Assembly: GCA_024734495.1 (NCBI GenBank)
Contig: JALMQS010000030.1
Location: 12,068,378-12,132,377 of the forward strand
Direction of reading: 5' to 3'
Origin: Forficula auricularia
Taxonomy: Eukaryota; Arthropoda; Insecta; Dermaptera; Forficulidae
DNA: 64,000 nucleotides
The position numbers were made by a program, and so were the translations under genes. Below, piece after piece: positions 9,781-20,380 of the stretch. Within the stretch, counting starts at the first letter, position 1. The number at the start of each line of letters is the position of its first letter. A model generated the notes under the pieces. It was not told the origin of the DNA. It ran no database searches and was given only the letters and a program-made list of their open reading frames with translations.

Positions 9781-10510
9781 GAGTCAATTGTTGCTGTGAC
9801 GCGTGCCTTTCGCCGGTGTTTCAACATCCCACCTCGCGGTAGTGTTCCTAAGCGAGATACGATATTGAGTTGGGTGCATAATTTCCGCACTACTGGTTCA
9901 TGTGCTCCAAAATGGACGTCTAGATCTCAAACAATAAGAACGCCTGAGAACGTGGAGCGTGTGAGACGCGATGTCATTACGAGCCCACGTCGATCAACGA
10001 GACATCGTGCTCAAGCTCTTGGAATGTCACGTCGGAGCCTTCAAAGGATTCTTAACAAAGAACTGAAATTCCACCCCTATAAAATCATGGTGGTCCAGAA
10101 GATTCTCCCAACAGACCATCTTCAAAGGCTTCAGTCTAGCCAACGGATGTTGGAGTTATTGGAAGATGAAAACCTGATTATCATGATGTCTGACGAGGCT
10201 CACTTTCACATTAACGGCTACGTCAACAAGCAAAATTGCCGTTACTGGGCCGACACTAACCCAAGAGACCTACACCAACGGCCTCTCCATAGTGACAAAG
10301 TGACGGTTTGGTGTGGGGTTTCTAAGGTAGGGATAATTGGGCCTTACTTTTTTGAAAATGAAAGGGAGCAGGCTGCAACTGAAACTTCCCGTCCCCCCCA
10401 CCACAGCACGAAGACCGCCGAACCCCTGGCTCCCCCACTCCAGACGTACAGTCCACTTCAAAACCACCACCAAGTATTTTAAAACCACCCGATCCATCTG
10501 CGCCACCCTG
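9781..10510 (+). pseudogene. Mariner-superfamily transposase, N-terminal two-thirds, internally deleted
   Basis: The frame reads RAFRRCFNIPPRGSVPKRD, then RTPENVERVRRDV, SPRRSTRHRAQALGMSRR and LKFHPYKIMVV (two HTH regions), followed by SDEAHFHINGYVNKQNCRYW with the first catalytic Asp and KVTVWCGVSKVGIIGPYFFE. Homology stops near 10375, and the second and third catalytic motifs are deleted. The remaining sequence leads to a 3' tip TCTGCGCCACCCTGTA near 10512. No ATG is evident: the open stretch begins upstream of a GTG at 9796 and is truncated at the 5' end. Same broad family as 3490-4055 but the opposite half. Confidence 0.85.
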
Positions 10511-10529
10511 TACATAAAGTTGCTTAGTT

Positions 10530-10738
10530 TTTCAATTTCTAAACTTCTGGGGCTACACAGAATATGTATATAAAAAAATTTGGTTGAGTTTGGTCCGAAG
10601 TGGCTAGAATTTTCATTTTTGAACCTCCCCCATATTTTGGATGGTTAGTATTTGCATTTTTAGTCGTTTTGGGGGCCACAGAATATATATACAAAAATTA
10701 GGTTGAGTTTGGTCGAAAGGGCTAGAATTTTCAAGGAC
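10530..10738 (-). repeat. Two diverged 120-bp minisatellite units
   Basis: AATTTGGTTGAGTTTGGTC and AATTAGGTTGAGTTTGGTC are each followed by GCTAGAATTTTC. These are diverged, inverted-sense monomers of the minisatellite seen at 20.5-22.4 kb. Confidence 0.7.
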
Positions 10739-11179
10739 ATGTTTGTTTATTTTCTATATCAATAATAAGCGAGTACAGTGTTGTTGCTTGCGGGCTTTGC
10801 AGTTGGTTGTTTATACTTAATGATGTTCGTTAAGGAATATCTTATAAACTTCCACCTAATTAAGACTTTAATTCTGGTGACGTAATGGCAATATGAACTA
10901 AAGACAAAAACACTGATGGATGAAACAAAAGGTTTCATTCATTGAAACTTTTAAGTTCTGAAGAAGGGAGGAACGATCCTCCAAACTTCGGTTTTAAAAA
11001 GGTTGAAAACGACATTCTAATTAAAGTCTTATATTTGAAATTTGATTTTCTTTTCATTATCCTGGACTTGATAAAATTTGATATATGTATATTAACTAAT
11101 TAATTGATTCTACTGTAATTAGGTTGCCATGGTAACAACAATGTATTTATTATTATTGATATAGAAAATAAACAAACAT
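10739..11179 (+). mobile_element. Element with perfect 29-bp terminal inverted repeats
   Basis: 10739-10767 and 11151-11179 are exact reverse complements (ATGTTTGTTTATTTTC... inward). No target duplication is obvious. The interior carries a hammerhead-like module at 10958-10991. A similar tip (AAAATAAACAAACATTTA) occurs at 44832. The class is unknown; a palindromic retroelement derivative is possible. Confidence 0.65.
10958..10991 (+). other. Hammerhead-like module (decayed)
   Basis: CTGAAGA is followed by a GGAGG/CCTCC stem and then CAAAC in place of GAAAC, and TTCGG. The first G of GAAA is lost, so it would be inactive if related to hammerheads. Confidence 0.35.
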
Positions 11180-11842
11180 TTTCTTCGTTCTAACTAATTT
11201 GTTTACTTCATAATTTATTTATAATAATATATATTTAGGCTGTCCATACGTTTTGGTTTTCCCTGATTTGACATTCTGGTTTAAAATTATTTCGGGACAG
11301 TTTATTATCCCGGTTTAAATTTAGCTGAAAGAAAAGATTGAATTTCCCCAGATGAATTGAGCCATTGAACCAAAAGTAAACAAAAAGCTGTCTTGGAAAT
11401 TTGAAGTATTTTGGTAGGTTTTTATTAGTTATTTTTTTGTCTCTTTTGGGGAGGGGGGTTTGTTAACCCTTCTTTCCATTTAGAGATAGGAAAAGCAAGG
11501 GTTGGTTTTGAAATTAGGCTGGAATAAGGAAATCTCTGGGTTGCTAAGGTAAATATTGTGTTTATTTTTAAAATAATTTTTTTTTAGATAATAGATATGG
11601 TTGAAAGGGGTAGTCAATCCAGGGTTGGGACTGGAAGTATATAGATGTTAAAATCAGTGGTGGTTTTGTTATGAGGATGATTCAGATGGTTATTTAGATT
11701 ATAAGGATTTAGGGAAGAATGGTATTAATTTAAATTGGTCTGGTTCCTACTAATTCAGATATTAATATGTAGGTTTGCATTCATTTGCAGGATCTGGCAT
11801 TGATTTATGGAGCAGTCTATTTATTACTACTTGGAATTATAG
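11180..11842. other. AT-rich stretch without recognisable gene
   Basis: Only a pyrimidine-rich and G-run region near 11450. No conserved frame seen. Confidence 0.35.
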
Positions 11843-11968
11843 TAAAACTTGAGTAAGATACGAGGTAGGTTTTTTTTTTTGTGAAACCTACCTCGTATCT
11901 TACTCAAGTTTTATTATTATATTAAAATGTTTCACCTAGAACCAACACCGAACTCCCTAAAAGTTATG
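11843..11968 (+). mobile_element. Short palindromic element with TGTTTCACC tail
   Basis: Two perfect ~28-bp arms (ACTTGAGTAAGATACGAGGT and its inverse) flank a T-run. They are followed by TTAAAATGTTTCACC and AACCAACACCGAACTCC. The same arm-plus-tail order occurs at 41230-41450 with a longer centre, so this is a collapsed member of that family. Confidence 0.65.
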
Positions 11969-12039
11969 GAATTATAGTATGATTAAATCAATTATGATGT
12001 TTGTCAAGTCCTAAAGTTGTACAAAATTTTATTTAGTTC

Positions 12040-12385
12040 TCACAAGCAGAGATTAGCTGAGGTAGAGTGAGGTCATACCATCCTTGTTAAGGTTTTAACC
12101 AGGTTTCCTTAACAACTTATGGCAAATGCCGGGGTGACTAATGCGTCGCTTGCTCCTGGTATCGGGTTTTTGCGTGGAATTTGTAAATTAATTTTTGTCT
12201 TTTGATGGAAATCTATGGTCATATTATTTGTTAATGAACATACATTTCTATTTTTTTACTTGTTTATTATTTGTTAAATTGTTGTAGTTAATGCTAGATT
12301 GTATTGATGTTTGGAGGACCTAGCCACCGAGGACTTGTGCCTCTAAGCAGGTCGAGGAATAAAGATTTATTAATTTATTTATTTA
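12040..12385 (+). mobile_element. Probable LINE 3' end
   Basis: A more GC-balanced stretch (TGCCGGGGTGACTAATGCG, then CCGAGGACTTGTGCCTC) ends in AATAAAGATTTATTAATTTA followed by ATTTATTTA repeats. It looks like a retroelement 3' UTR with an A/T-rich tail. No RT motif is present, so this is an inference from layout. Confidence 0.35.
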
Positions 12386-12387
12386 AT

Positions 12388-12604
12388 TCTCATTGTCTAG
12401 GAAATTTAGTTGCTTGAACGTTTACTTGAACCACTTTTTGTTGAAATTCTTATATTTATAGATATTCTACATTTTCCGGACAGGATATGATCCGAATCAT
12501 CAAAAGACTCATGGAAAATGCTAGATATCTATAAATCTAAGAGTTTTATAAAAAAAAGTGGTCCAAGTAAACGTCCAAGTCAACAAAATTTCCTAGAGAA
12601 TGAG
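12388..12604. repeat. Fold-back repeat with ~90-bp arms
   Basis: Arms 12388-12478 and 12513-12604 are imperfect reverse complements (TAGGAAATTTAGTTGCTTG against its inverse). A diverged relative of the downstream part (12570-12870) is found at 34290-34690. Confidence 0.75.
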
Positions 12605-13737
12605 ATAAGAATCAAGTTCCTAAGATGAGTGGTTTTCATTTTATGAAAGAAAAACTGCGATTTTTTGAAAAACATTACATTTTTTCAAAACTTCAACCTC
12701 ATGTTATCATTATCCAATTAAGATGAAACTTTGTTTAAATTGTAGCAAATTTAAACTAGTTTAAAAAGGTGTAAAGTCATCTTTGTCGAAAACGTGATCC
12801 TTCATCGAAAAAAGTACGAGTTTTAGGGATATTCAAAAGTGATCCCGGGGGTTGTTTTTTGACAAGCGCTAGTACCGGTTCTACTAAACCTAAATAGATG
12901 AAATTCTTATCATTTTGCGCATAATTTAAAGAGCTTTAATTTAACCAATAAATATATTTTTGATTTGATAAGCCGTTTTAGAGTTATTCAAGAAAAACTG
13001 AACAAACTCAGAAATTTTCTCATTTTAAGGCGAGTAGAAAAATTTTCACAAAACAGATTTGTGGGAAAATTTAGCGTAATAATATTGGAGTAGCAATAAA
13101 GGTATTCCACATATAAAATCTTTACAGGGAATTATTTCATGTTTATCCCATTTTTTCACGTAATTTGCCTGGACTATTTAAAAATAACGAACGTTTAATT
13201 TAACAAGATAGTTTTAGCAGTTTTAAAACATTTTACAAATTAAACGATAACCTTTTTACTTTAATACGTTAATTACATGGAGATTTAACATTAAATTCTA
13301 TGAGGTGAGATTCTTTAAGCACCATCTTTGTAAGTATGAATAATATATATTATAATATGGAAAGCAAATTAAATCCGTTTTATTATACAATTCGGCCGTA
13401 TTCTTTCTTTCTTTCCACTCCCATTTTGAAAGTAATTCCTTTTATAGAGGTTTTTTAAAGGATATAAGCCCTAAGTGGATAAAAATCTCTCCCGGGAGTA
13501 TTGTTGAAGTGGTTGTTGAAACGATAAATATATAATGGACAAATAAATGGAATCTGTGTATCTGTTTTAGAAATGTTGCCATTTAATATACACAACTGAT
13601 TTGTAATTCTATTGTAAGTATTGAAATTCAAATAGCATGAAAATGTTTATTTAAAATAATTCCTAAATTCATAAATAATAGAATAATTGATTGGCATGCG
13701 AGGCTCATTAATATTCTAACGTAAAGATTCCCATAAT
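12605..13737. other. AT-rich relic of the fold-back family and unassigned DNA
   Basis: 12605-12870 matches 34330-34690 loosely. The rest shows no conserved frame or ends. Confidence 0.35.
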
Positions 13738-15240
13738 CGAAAATATATATTTCAATCTCTCTATAAAATGTACTATTTAAAATTAGTTTAGTTTTTTGAA
13801 AATTAATATTTTTTTCCCTTGAAATTTTCAATCAAGTTGATAAGGGTCCCCCCTTTATATCATCTAGCCTTCAAACAGATGGTATAAAAACTATTTTTTT
13901 TTTTAGATATTCAAATGAAAATATATATTTTTAAACTTTCTTTAAAAAATTAGTTTAATTTTTTGAAAATTAATATTTTTTCTTTTGAAATTTTCAATCA
14001 AGTTGATAAGGGTCCCCCTTTATATCATCTAGCCTTCAAACAGATGGCTTATAAACTATTTTTTTTTTGAGATATTCAAATGAAAATATATATTTTAAAC
14101 TCTCCTTAAAAACATTAGTTTAATTTTTGAAAATTAATATTTTTTCCTTTGAATTTGTTAATCAAGTTGATAAGGGTCCCCCCTTTATATCATCTAGCCT
14201 TCAAACAGACGGCTCATAAACTATTTTTTTTAGATATTCAAATGAAAATATATATTTTAAACTTTCTTTAAAAAAATTAGTTTAATTTTTGAAAATTAAT
14301 ATTTTTTCCTTTGAATTTGTTAATCAAGTTGATAAGGGTCCCCCCTTTATATCATCTAGCCTTCAAACAGACGGCTCATAAACTATTTTTTTTTTGAGAT
14401 ATTCAAATGAAAATATATATTTTAAACTTTCTTTAAAAAAATTAGTTTAATTTTTTGAAAAATTAATATTTTTTCTCTTGAAATTTTCAATCAAGTTGAT
14501 AAGGGTCCCCCTTTATATCATCTAGCCTTCAAACAGACGGCTCATAAACTATTTTTTTTTTGAGATATTCAAATGAAAATATATATTTTAAACTCTCCTT
14601 AAAAAATTAGTTTAATTTTTTGAAAATTAATATTTTTTTCCCTTGAAATTTTCAATCAAGTTGATAAGGGTCCCCCTTTATATCATCTAACCTTCAAACA
14701 GAGGGTATAAAAACTATTATTTTTTTTTTAGATATTCAAATGAAAATATATATTTTAAACTTTCTTAAAAAAATTAGTTTAATTTTTGAAAATTAATATT
14801 TTTTTCTTTTGAAATTTTCAATCAAGTTGATAAGGGTCCCCCTTTATATCATCTAGCCTTCAAACAGACGGCTCATAAACTATTATTTTTTTTTAGATAT
14901 TCAAATGAAAATATATATTTTAAACTTTCTTTTAAAAAAATTAGTATAATTTTTTGAAAATTAATATTTTTTCCTTTGAACTTTTCAATCAAGTTGATAA
15001 GGGTCCCCCTTTATATCATCTAGCCTTCAAACAGAGAGTATAAAAACTATTTTTTTTTTAGATATTCAAATGAAAATATATATTTTAAACTTTCTTTAAA
15101 AAAATTAGTTTAATTTTTTGAAAATTAATATTTTTTTCCCTTGAAATTCTCAATCAAGTTGATAAGGGTCCCCCTTTGTATTAACTACTTTTCAAAAAGA
15201 AGCTTCAAAAACTATATTTTTTTTTAAATATTTTAAATAG
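13738..15240 (+). repeat. Satellite array, ~165-bp monomer, 9 copies
   Basis: ATCAAGTTGATAAGGGTCC recurs at 13831, 13997, 14161, 14323, 14490, 14655, 14821, 14988 and 15152, a spacing of 162-167 bp. Each unit also has ATATCATCTAGCCTTCAAAC and GATATTCAAATGAAAATATA. Units are closely alike, with length variation mostly in A and T runs. A further decayed unit appears at 16236-16350 and 16797-16900 after insertions. Confidence 0.95.
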
Positions 15241-15531
15241 AATATATTTTTTCAATTCTCTAGGACCGTCTGATCCCAAATATACTAAAATTTCTATAAT
15301 TTGGATATATCAAATTTTTTGTCAAATTTTTGTCATTTTTCGACAATTTTTTTTTTTGAGATATTTCAATTAAAATATATTTTTTCAATTCTCTTGGACT
15401 GTCTAACCCCAAATATATTAACATTTCTATAATTTGTAAAATTCAAATTTTTTGACAAGATCAGAAATTTAAATTATCTAGGACCGTCTGAACTTAAATT
15501 TACTAATTTTTTCAAACACAAATATACACTT

Positions 15532-15717
15532 AAGTAAAGATAAGAGTAAATAAATATTTTATTTAATATGGATTTACTATGAGTTAAGGATACTGGGTCA
15601 CTTATACTGGGTCACGTACTTTTACTTAACTCATAGTAAATCCATATTAAATAAAATATTTATTTACTCTATCTTTATTAAAGATGTTTCACCTTGCACC
15701 AACACCACAATCTCTAC
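15532..15717 (+). mobile_element. Palindromic element with TGTTTCACC tail, copy in satellite
   Basis: Arms 15532-15602 and 15617-15688 are near-perfect reverse complements (AAGATAAGAGTAAATAAATA ...). They are followed by ATTAAAGATGTTTCACC and CACCAACACCACAATCTC. The same arms and tail occur at 41098-41210 and 42060-42130. Confidence 0.8.
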
Positions 15718-15725
15718 TGATTATA

Positions 15726-16230
15726 CACTTAAGTGCAAAAAATCAACCCACCAATAAAAACTTTATTAAAGAGTAAATCATTTTTAATTTTTTTACAAGG
15801 AACCATATATTATTGAAATTATTGCTTATTGAAAGTGTACTTGCCACTTGTTGTTAACTTAGTCCTTGATTAATTAGGCAGATAATATGAACTGCTTGAA
15901 CTTCACAAATATCCATTTTGCATATTTTATCCTTCTATCAATGATGCTTAATTCAAAATTATTCATTTTATTGATATTTTAAATGAAATTTGATCTTTTA
16001 TTCAAACTTTATTTAAATTAAAGTAATATTGAGAAAATATGATAATTTGTAATTGTATCTTTTATTTTAATTTAATTTATTTCTTTTTATAAAATCCAAA
16101 AATTATCAACAATATTTATTGAATAATGTTAGTTTAAGAGTTAATGGACCAAATTATATGAATATTTGTAAAACTTTTAAAAATAATAATAAAGCTTTTA
16201 TTAGTGGATCAATTTTTTTGCACCGTAGTG
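15726..16230 (-). mobile_element. Tc1-like non-autonomous element with TA duplication
   Basis: The ends CACTTAAGTGCAAAAAATC and (inverse) CACTACGGTGCAAAAAAAT continue as matching TIRs of about 45 bp, and TA flanks both (15724-15725, 16231-16232). The minus strand from about 15935 to 15820 encodes a relic of a Tc1-type N-terminus (CEVQAVHIICLINQGLS, with stops). The element is 505 bp long and belongs to a family with copies at 17.7, 18.3, 19.6, 33.5, 38.5 and 39.8 kb. Confidence 0.8.
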
Positions 16231-16353
16231 TATATTTCAAACTCTCTATAAAATATACTATTTAAAATGAGTTTAATTTTTTGAAAATTAATATTTTTTT
16301 CCCCCCTTGAAATTCTCAAGCAAATTGATAAGGGTCCACCCTTTGTATCGTGT

Positions 16354-16796
16354 AGCTGATGGGGTCGGCAACCTTTTTTGGCCGCGGGTCAAAATCAACC
16401 AAAATGCGAGTATTAAAGAGACGTTTGAGTCAGAGATATATGGTATATATATTCAGTTCAAAATATGCAAGGGCAGATCCAGGAATTTTTTATGGGGGGG
16501 AGAATGCTTTTTATCTCGAAAGTGTCTCGCGATCGAATTGTCCAAGCGGGGGGGGGGGTTCAGAGACGCCCCCCACCCACCCACACATAGAACTTTATTT
16601 TCAATTTTTTTTACAAATTTCATATCTCATATTTTCAAATTGCCCCCCAACCATCCAGGGGCTCTATTTTGACACATGGCACTCACACACACGCTTGTTT
16701 GTATATCTTATACTTTATTTTGTGGGTCACTTGAAATTGAAATTACCAAATGGGTCACTCGGTGACCCACGGGTCATAGGTTGCCGACCCCTGAGC
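16354..16796. mobile_element. hAT-type non-autonomous element in satellite unit
   Basis: The left tip GGGGTCGGCAACC and right tip GGTTGCCGACCCC are inverted repeats of the hAT CAGGGGTCGGC type. The flanks are GTGTAGCT and AGCTACAC, themselves palindromic, so the 8-bp duplication cannot be resolved. The interior includes GGGCAGATCCAGG with G-runs (16475-16560), perhaps a second nested insertion. Confidence 0.6.
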
Positions 16797-16899
16797 TACA
16801 CCCTTCAAACAGAGGCTGCAAAAAACTAATTTTTTTCAGATATTCAAATGAATGATATATTTCAAACTCTTCAAAAAATATATTTTATTTTATTTTTTG

Positions 16900-17507
16900 A
16901 AGTGATTCAATACATATTTTATTTTTTTATTTTCATTGGGTATTTATATTTTATTAGTATTTTGTTGTTGTTGTATATTGAGTGTAATCGTTTAATTCTC
17001 GTTTAATATCAAAAGTTATTTAATTTACATGAAATTCCATGAAAAAAAAGAGATTTTATTATCATTTGACAACTTAAAAAGATATCCCTTTTTTGTAAAG
17101 ATTTAATTTAAAAATTTCTTACGCTCAGATACATCAATTTTTCCGTTAAATTAATCTGCTTTTATAAAATATATATATATATATGTATTTTTTTCAAGAT
17201 TAAATGGATAATAATAAAAATAAAAAATATAAAAAACGCGGGCCAATTTCCATGGTCTGTTTTTTTTCAATCTTTCTAAGCTGCTTTCAAAAGTAAGCAG
17301 ACACCAAGGTAGAGAGAATTATTATGTTACTTTGAATCTTCCTTTCTATTCAATACATTATATTTATAGAGAGAAAATTTTTGAATGGGGGTGGTAAAAG
17401 CCATTATTCAAAAGCGAAATGAAGTGGCGTTCTTGCCTTTGAGAGTAAAGGAGTTGCTTTTATCCTATTAGACCCAAGCATAACGCCATTTTCACCGAAA
17501 ATATCGA
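16900..17507. other. AT-rich stretch without recognisable gene
   Basis: It contains an (AT)n run near 17170. The part after 17505 is the start of the 556-bp tandem duplication. No conserved frame is visible. Confidence 0.35.
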
Positions 17508-18890
17508 CCCTGATGCCTCATTCTTCATTTATAGTTTTGTTCTTTGATTTTTTTTTCACTATGTAGATAATTTCAATTTATACAAAAGATCCAGTAAAGA
17601 AAGAAAATGAAAAAGGAAAAGAAATAATTAAATCAGAAGAGGAGGTAATGAATTTTTTAAATAGAATAAAAAATCTACGAGAAATTAAAAGATGTACACT
17701 ACGGTGCAAAAAATCGATCCACCAATAAAAACTTTATTAAATAGCAAATTATTTTTAAAATTTTTACAAATAACTCTTAAACTAACATTATTCAATAAAT
17801 ATTGTTGATAATTTTTGAATTTTATAAAAAAAATAAGTAAAATTAAATTAAAAGATACAATTACAAATTATCATACTTTCTCAATATCACTTTACATTTA
17901 AATAAACTTTAAATAAAAGATCAAATTCCATTTGAAATATCAATAAAATGAATAATTTTGAATTAAGCATCATTGATAGAAAGATAAAATATACAAAATG
18001 GATATTTCCTGAAGTTCAAGCAGTTCAAATTGTGTGCCTAATTAATCAAGGGCTAATTCAACGAATATCGACCCTGTTGCCTCATTCTTCATTTATAGTT
18101 TTGTTCTTTGATTTTTTTTTCACTATGTAGATAATTTAAATTTATACAAATAAAGATCCAGTAAAGAAAGAAAATGAAAAGGAAAGAAATAATTAAATCA
18201 GAAGAGGAGGTAATGAATTTTTTAAATAGAATAAAAAATCTACGAGAAATTAAAAGATGTACACTAAGAATCGAGGCACCAATAAAATCTTTATTAAATA
18301 GCAAATTATTTTTAAAATTTTTACAAATAACTCTTAAACTAACATTATTCAATAAATATTGTTGATAATTTTTGAATTTTATAAAAAAATAAGTAAAATT
18401 AAATTAAAAGATACAATTACAAATTATCATACTTTTTCAATATCACTTTACATTTAAATAAACTTTAAATAAAAGATCAAATTCCATTTGAAATATCAAT
18501 AAATTGAATAATTTTGAATTAAGCATCATTGATAGAAAGATAAAATATACAAAATGGATATTTCCTGAAGTTCAAGCAGTTCAAATTGTATGGCCTAATT
18601 AATCAAGGGCTAATTCAACGAATATCGACCCTGCTGCCTCATTCTTCATTTATAGTTTTGTTCTTTGATTTTTTTTCACTATGTAGATAATTTCAATTTA
18701 TATAAAAGATCCAATAAGGAAAGAAAATGAAAAGAAATAATTAAATCAGAAGAGGAGGTAATGAATTTTTTAAATAGAATAAAAAAATCTACGAGAAATT
18801 AAAAGATGTACACTACAGTAAAAAATCGACTCACCAACAAAAACTTTATTAAATAGCAAATTATTTTTAAAATTTTTACAAATAACCATA
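17508..18890 (+). repeat. 556-bp tandem duplication, ~2.5 copies
   Basis: AATATCGACCCTG followed by TGCCTCATTCTTCATTTATA recurs at 17508, 18065 and 18621. Each unit includes the start of a Tc1-like element (TIR at 17697; decayed in unit 2) and its transposase N-terminal relic. The third unit is cut by the H2 element. Sequence identity is very high, so the duplication is recent. Confidence 0.9.
17697..18062 (+). mobile_element. Tc1-like element relic, left part
   Basis: It begins CACTACGGTGCAAAAAATCG after a TA. Near 17996 the relic reads VQAVQIVCLINQGL, a Tc1-type N-terminal helix-turn-helix start. The right end is missing because of the tandem duplication junction. Confidence 0.7.
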
Positions 18891-19589
18891 TAATTTGTTC
18901 TATCTACTATTATTAAACGAGCAAAAATTGTATATTTATTTGTTTGTATATATATATATTTGTTTGTATATGTATTTGTTTGTTTATATATTTGTATCTT
19001 GGTTATATTTTGAAAACGACTCTACCGATTTTGATGAAATTCACGGGTTAGGGGTTTTTGGGGTGACAATTTGATCTGTCACGGTCTCATCTTCGACAAA
19101 ATTGTTTTTGATGGGTTTTTTTCGTAATCAAATTAATTATTCTCAGGTAGACAAATCCCATTCTTAGGGTTTTCAAAAAGGTCTCCCTTTTCGTTTTGTA
19201 CCCAGGCAGACAATGGGTTGCCTTATTTCATTGTTCTAAAAGGCCTTGAAGAAGTATTGTGTTTGTGGGTTTGTTGTTCTCCCTAAACGTTAGAATTATT
19301 AATAAACGTTTTATAATTGTTTTTATAAAGAACCTTATTTATTTAATAGAATAAAAATAATCAAGAATTTATTTAAAAATATCTTTCGCATAAGCAGGTC
19401 TCAATTTTCTGAAAAAATAACACAGTGGTCGAATACATTATATATATTTGTATTTTTTTTAATTTGAAAACGGCTTTCAAATAAAAATCGACCTTTTTAT
19501 CAGAATTTTAAATTAAAAATAATATTAAAATAAAGCTTTTAACTGAAGGAAGAAGTTACCGAGCATCGCTCGGTGCCTCCAGGTACTTG
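18884..19589 (+). mobile_element. Helitron-like element family H2, copy 1
   Basis: It interrupts the Tc1 relic between ACAAATAAC and ACTCTTAAAC, which are contiguous in the sister unit. The 5' part has CTATCTACTATTATTAAACG and the 3' part the hairpin CCGAGC-ATC-GCTCGG, then TGCCTCCAGGTACT. The same ends occur at 34757-35598 (-) and 43931-44633 (+). The interior CCGATTTTGATGAAATTCAC motif is common in insect Helitron-like elements. The terminal CTRR is not clear, so a Helentron-type element is possible. Confidence 0.6.
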
Positions 19590-20005
19590 ACTCTTAAACT
19601 AACATATTCAATAAATATTGTTGATAACTTTTGAATTTTATAAAAAAATGTAAAATTAAATTAAAAGATACAATTACAAAATATCATACTTTCTCAAAAT
19701 CAACTTTAGAATAAATAAAATCTTTATAAAAGATGAAATTTCATTTAAAATATCAATAAAATGAATAATTTTGAATTAAGCATCATTGATAGAAAGATAA
19801 AATTTACAAAATTGATATTTCTCAAGTTCGAGCAGTTCAAATTGTGTTCCTAATTAATCAAGGGCTAAGTCAACGACAATTGGCAACTACACTTGAAATA
19901 AGCAATAATTTCAATAATGTATGGTTACTTGTAAAAAAAAAATTATAAATGATTTACTATTTAATAAAGATTTTTATTGGTGGATCGTTTTTTACCATTT
20001 CAGTG
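19590..20005 (+). pseudogene. Tc1-like element right part with transposase N-terminal relic
   Basis: After the H2 insertion the Tc1 sequence resumes. Around 19815-19935 the frame gives ISQVRAVQIVFLINQG-like and QLATTLEISNNFNNVWLL residues with breaks, matching a Tc1 N-terminal HTH. The right TIR ends CAGTG at 20005, then TA. Confidence 0.65.
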
Positions 20006-20176
20006 TATTTTAATCCAGGAACACATATTTTATTTTACGACCCTGGTATACAGGTGTACTCCCAATAAAAAAGTCTTAGAAAATAAATAAGAGGAATAGT
20101 AGAGAACTGGACAAAATTAAAAATACAGAGTTTTTCGTCTCGAACACCCTATATAATAAATATTTGTTATACACGA

Positions 20177-20332
20177 CTAAGGGCCGGCTGAATGTCGCAA
20201 AGTAAATGCTTTTTACAACTAATACACTTTCAATGCCCGTCATCTGATTGGCCATCCCAGTCCCTCCATTTACCATCTACCCTTTGTTAGTTGTAAAAAG
20301 CATTTATTTTGCGACATACAGCCGGCCCTAAG
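20177..20332. mobile_element. MITE with ~45-bp inverted repeats
   Basis: Arms 20177-20222 and 20286-20332 are reverse complements (AAGGGCCGGCTGAATGTCGC and its inverse). The centre is about 64 bp. No coding potential; superfamily unknown. Confidence 0.8.
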
Positions 20333-20380
20333 AACGGGATTTATTTTAAATATTTATTATTAAAAAATAAGCTGACGTGT

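Noticed and set aside
9796..9798. GTG as start codon of the mariner transposase
   Set aside because: GTG starts are not expected in an animal nuclear gene; homology and the open frame continue upstream, so the copy is simply 5'-truncated.
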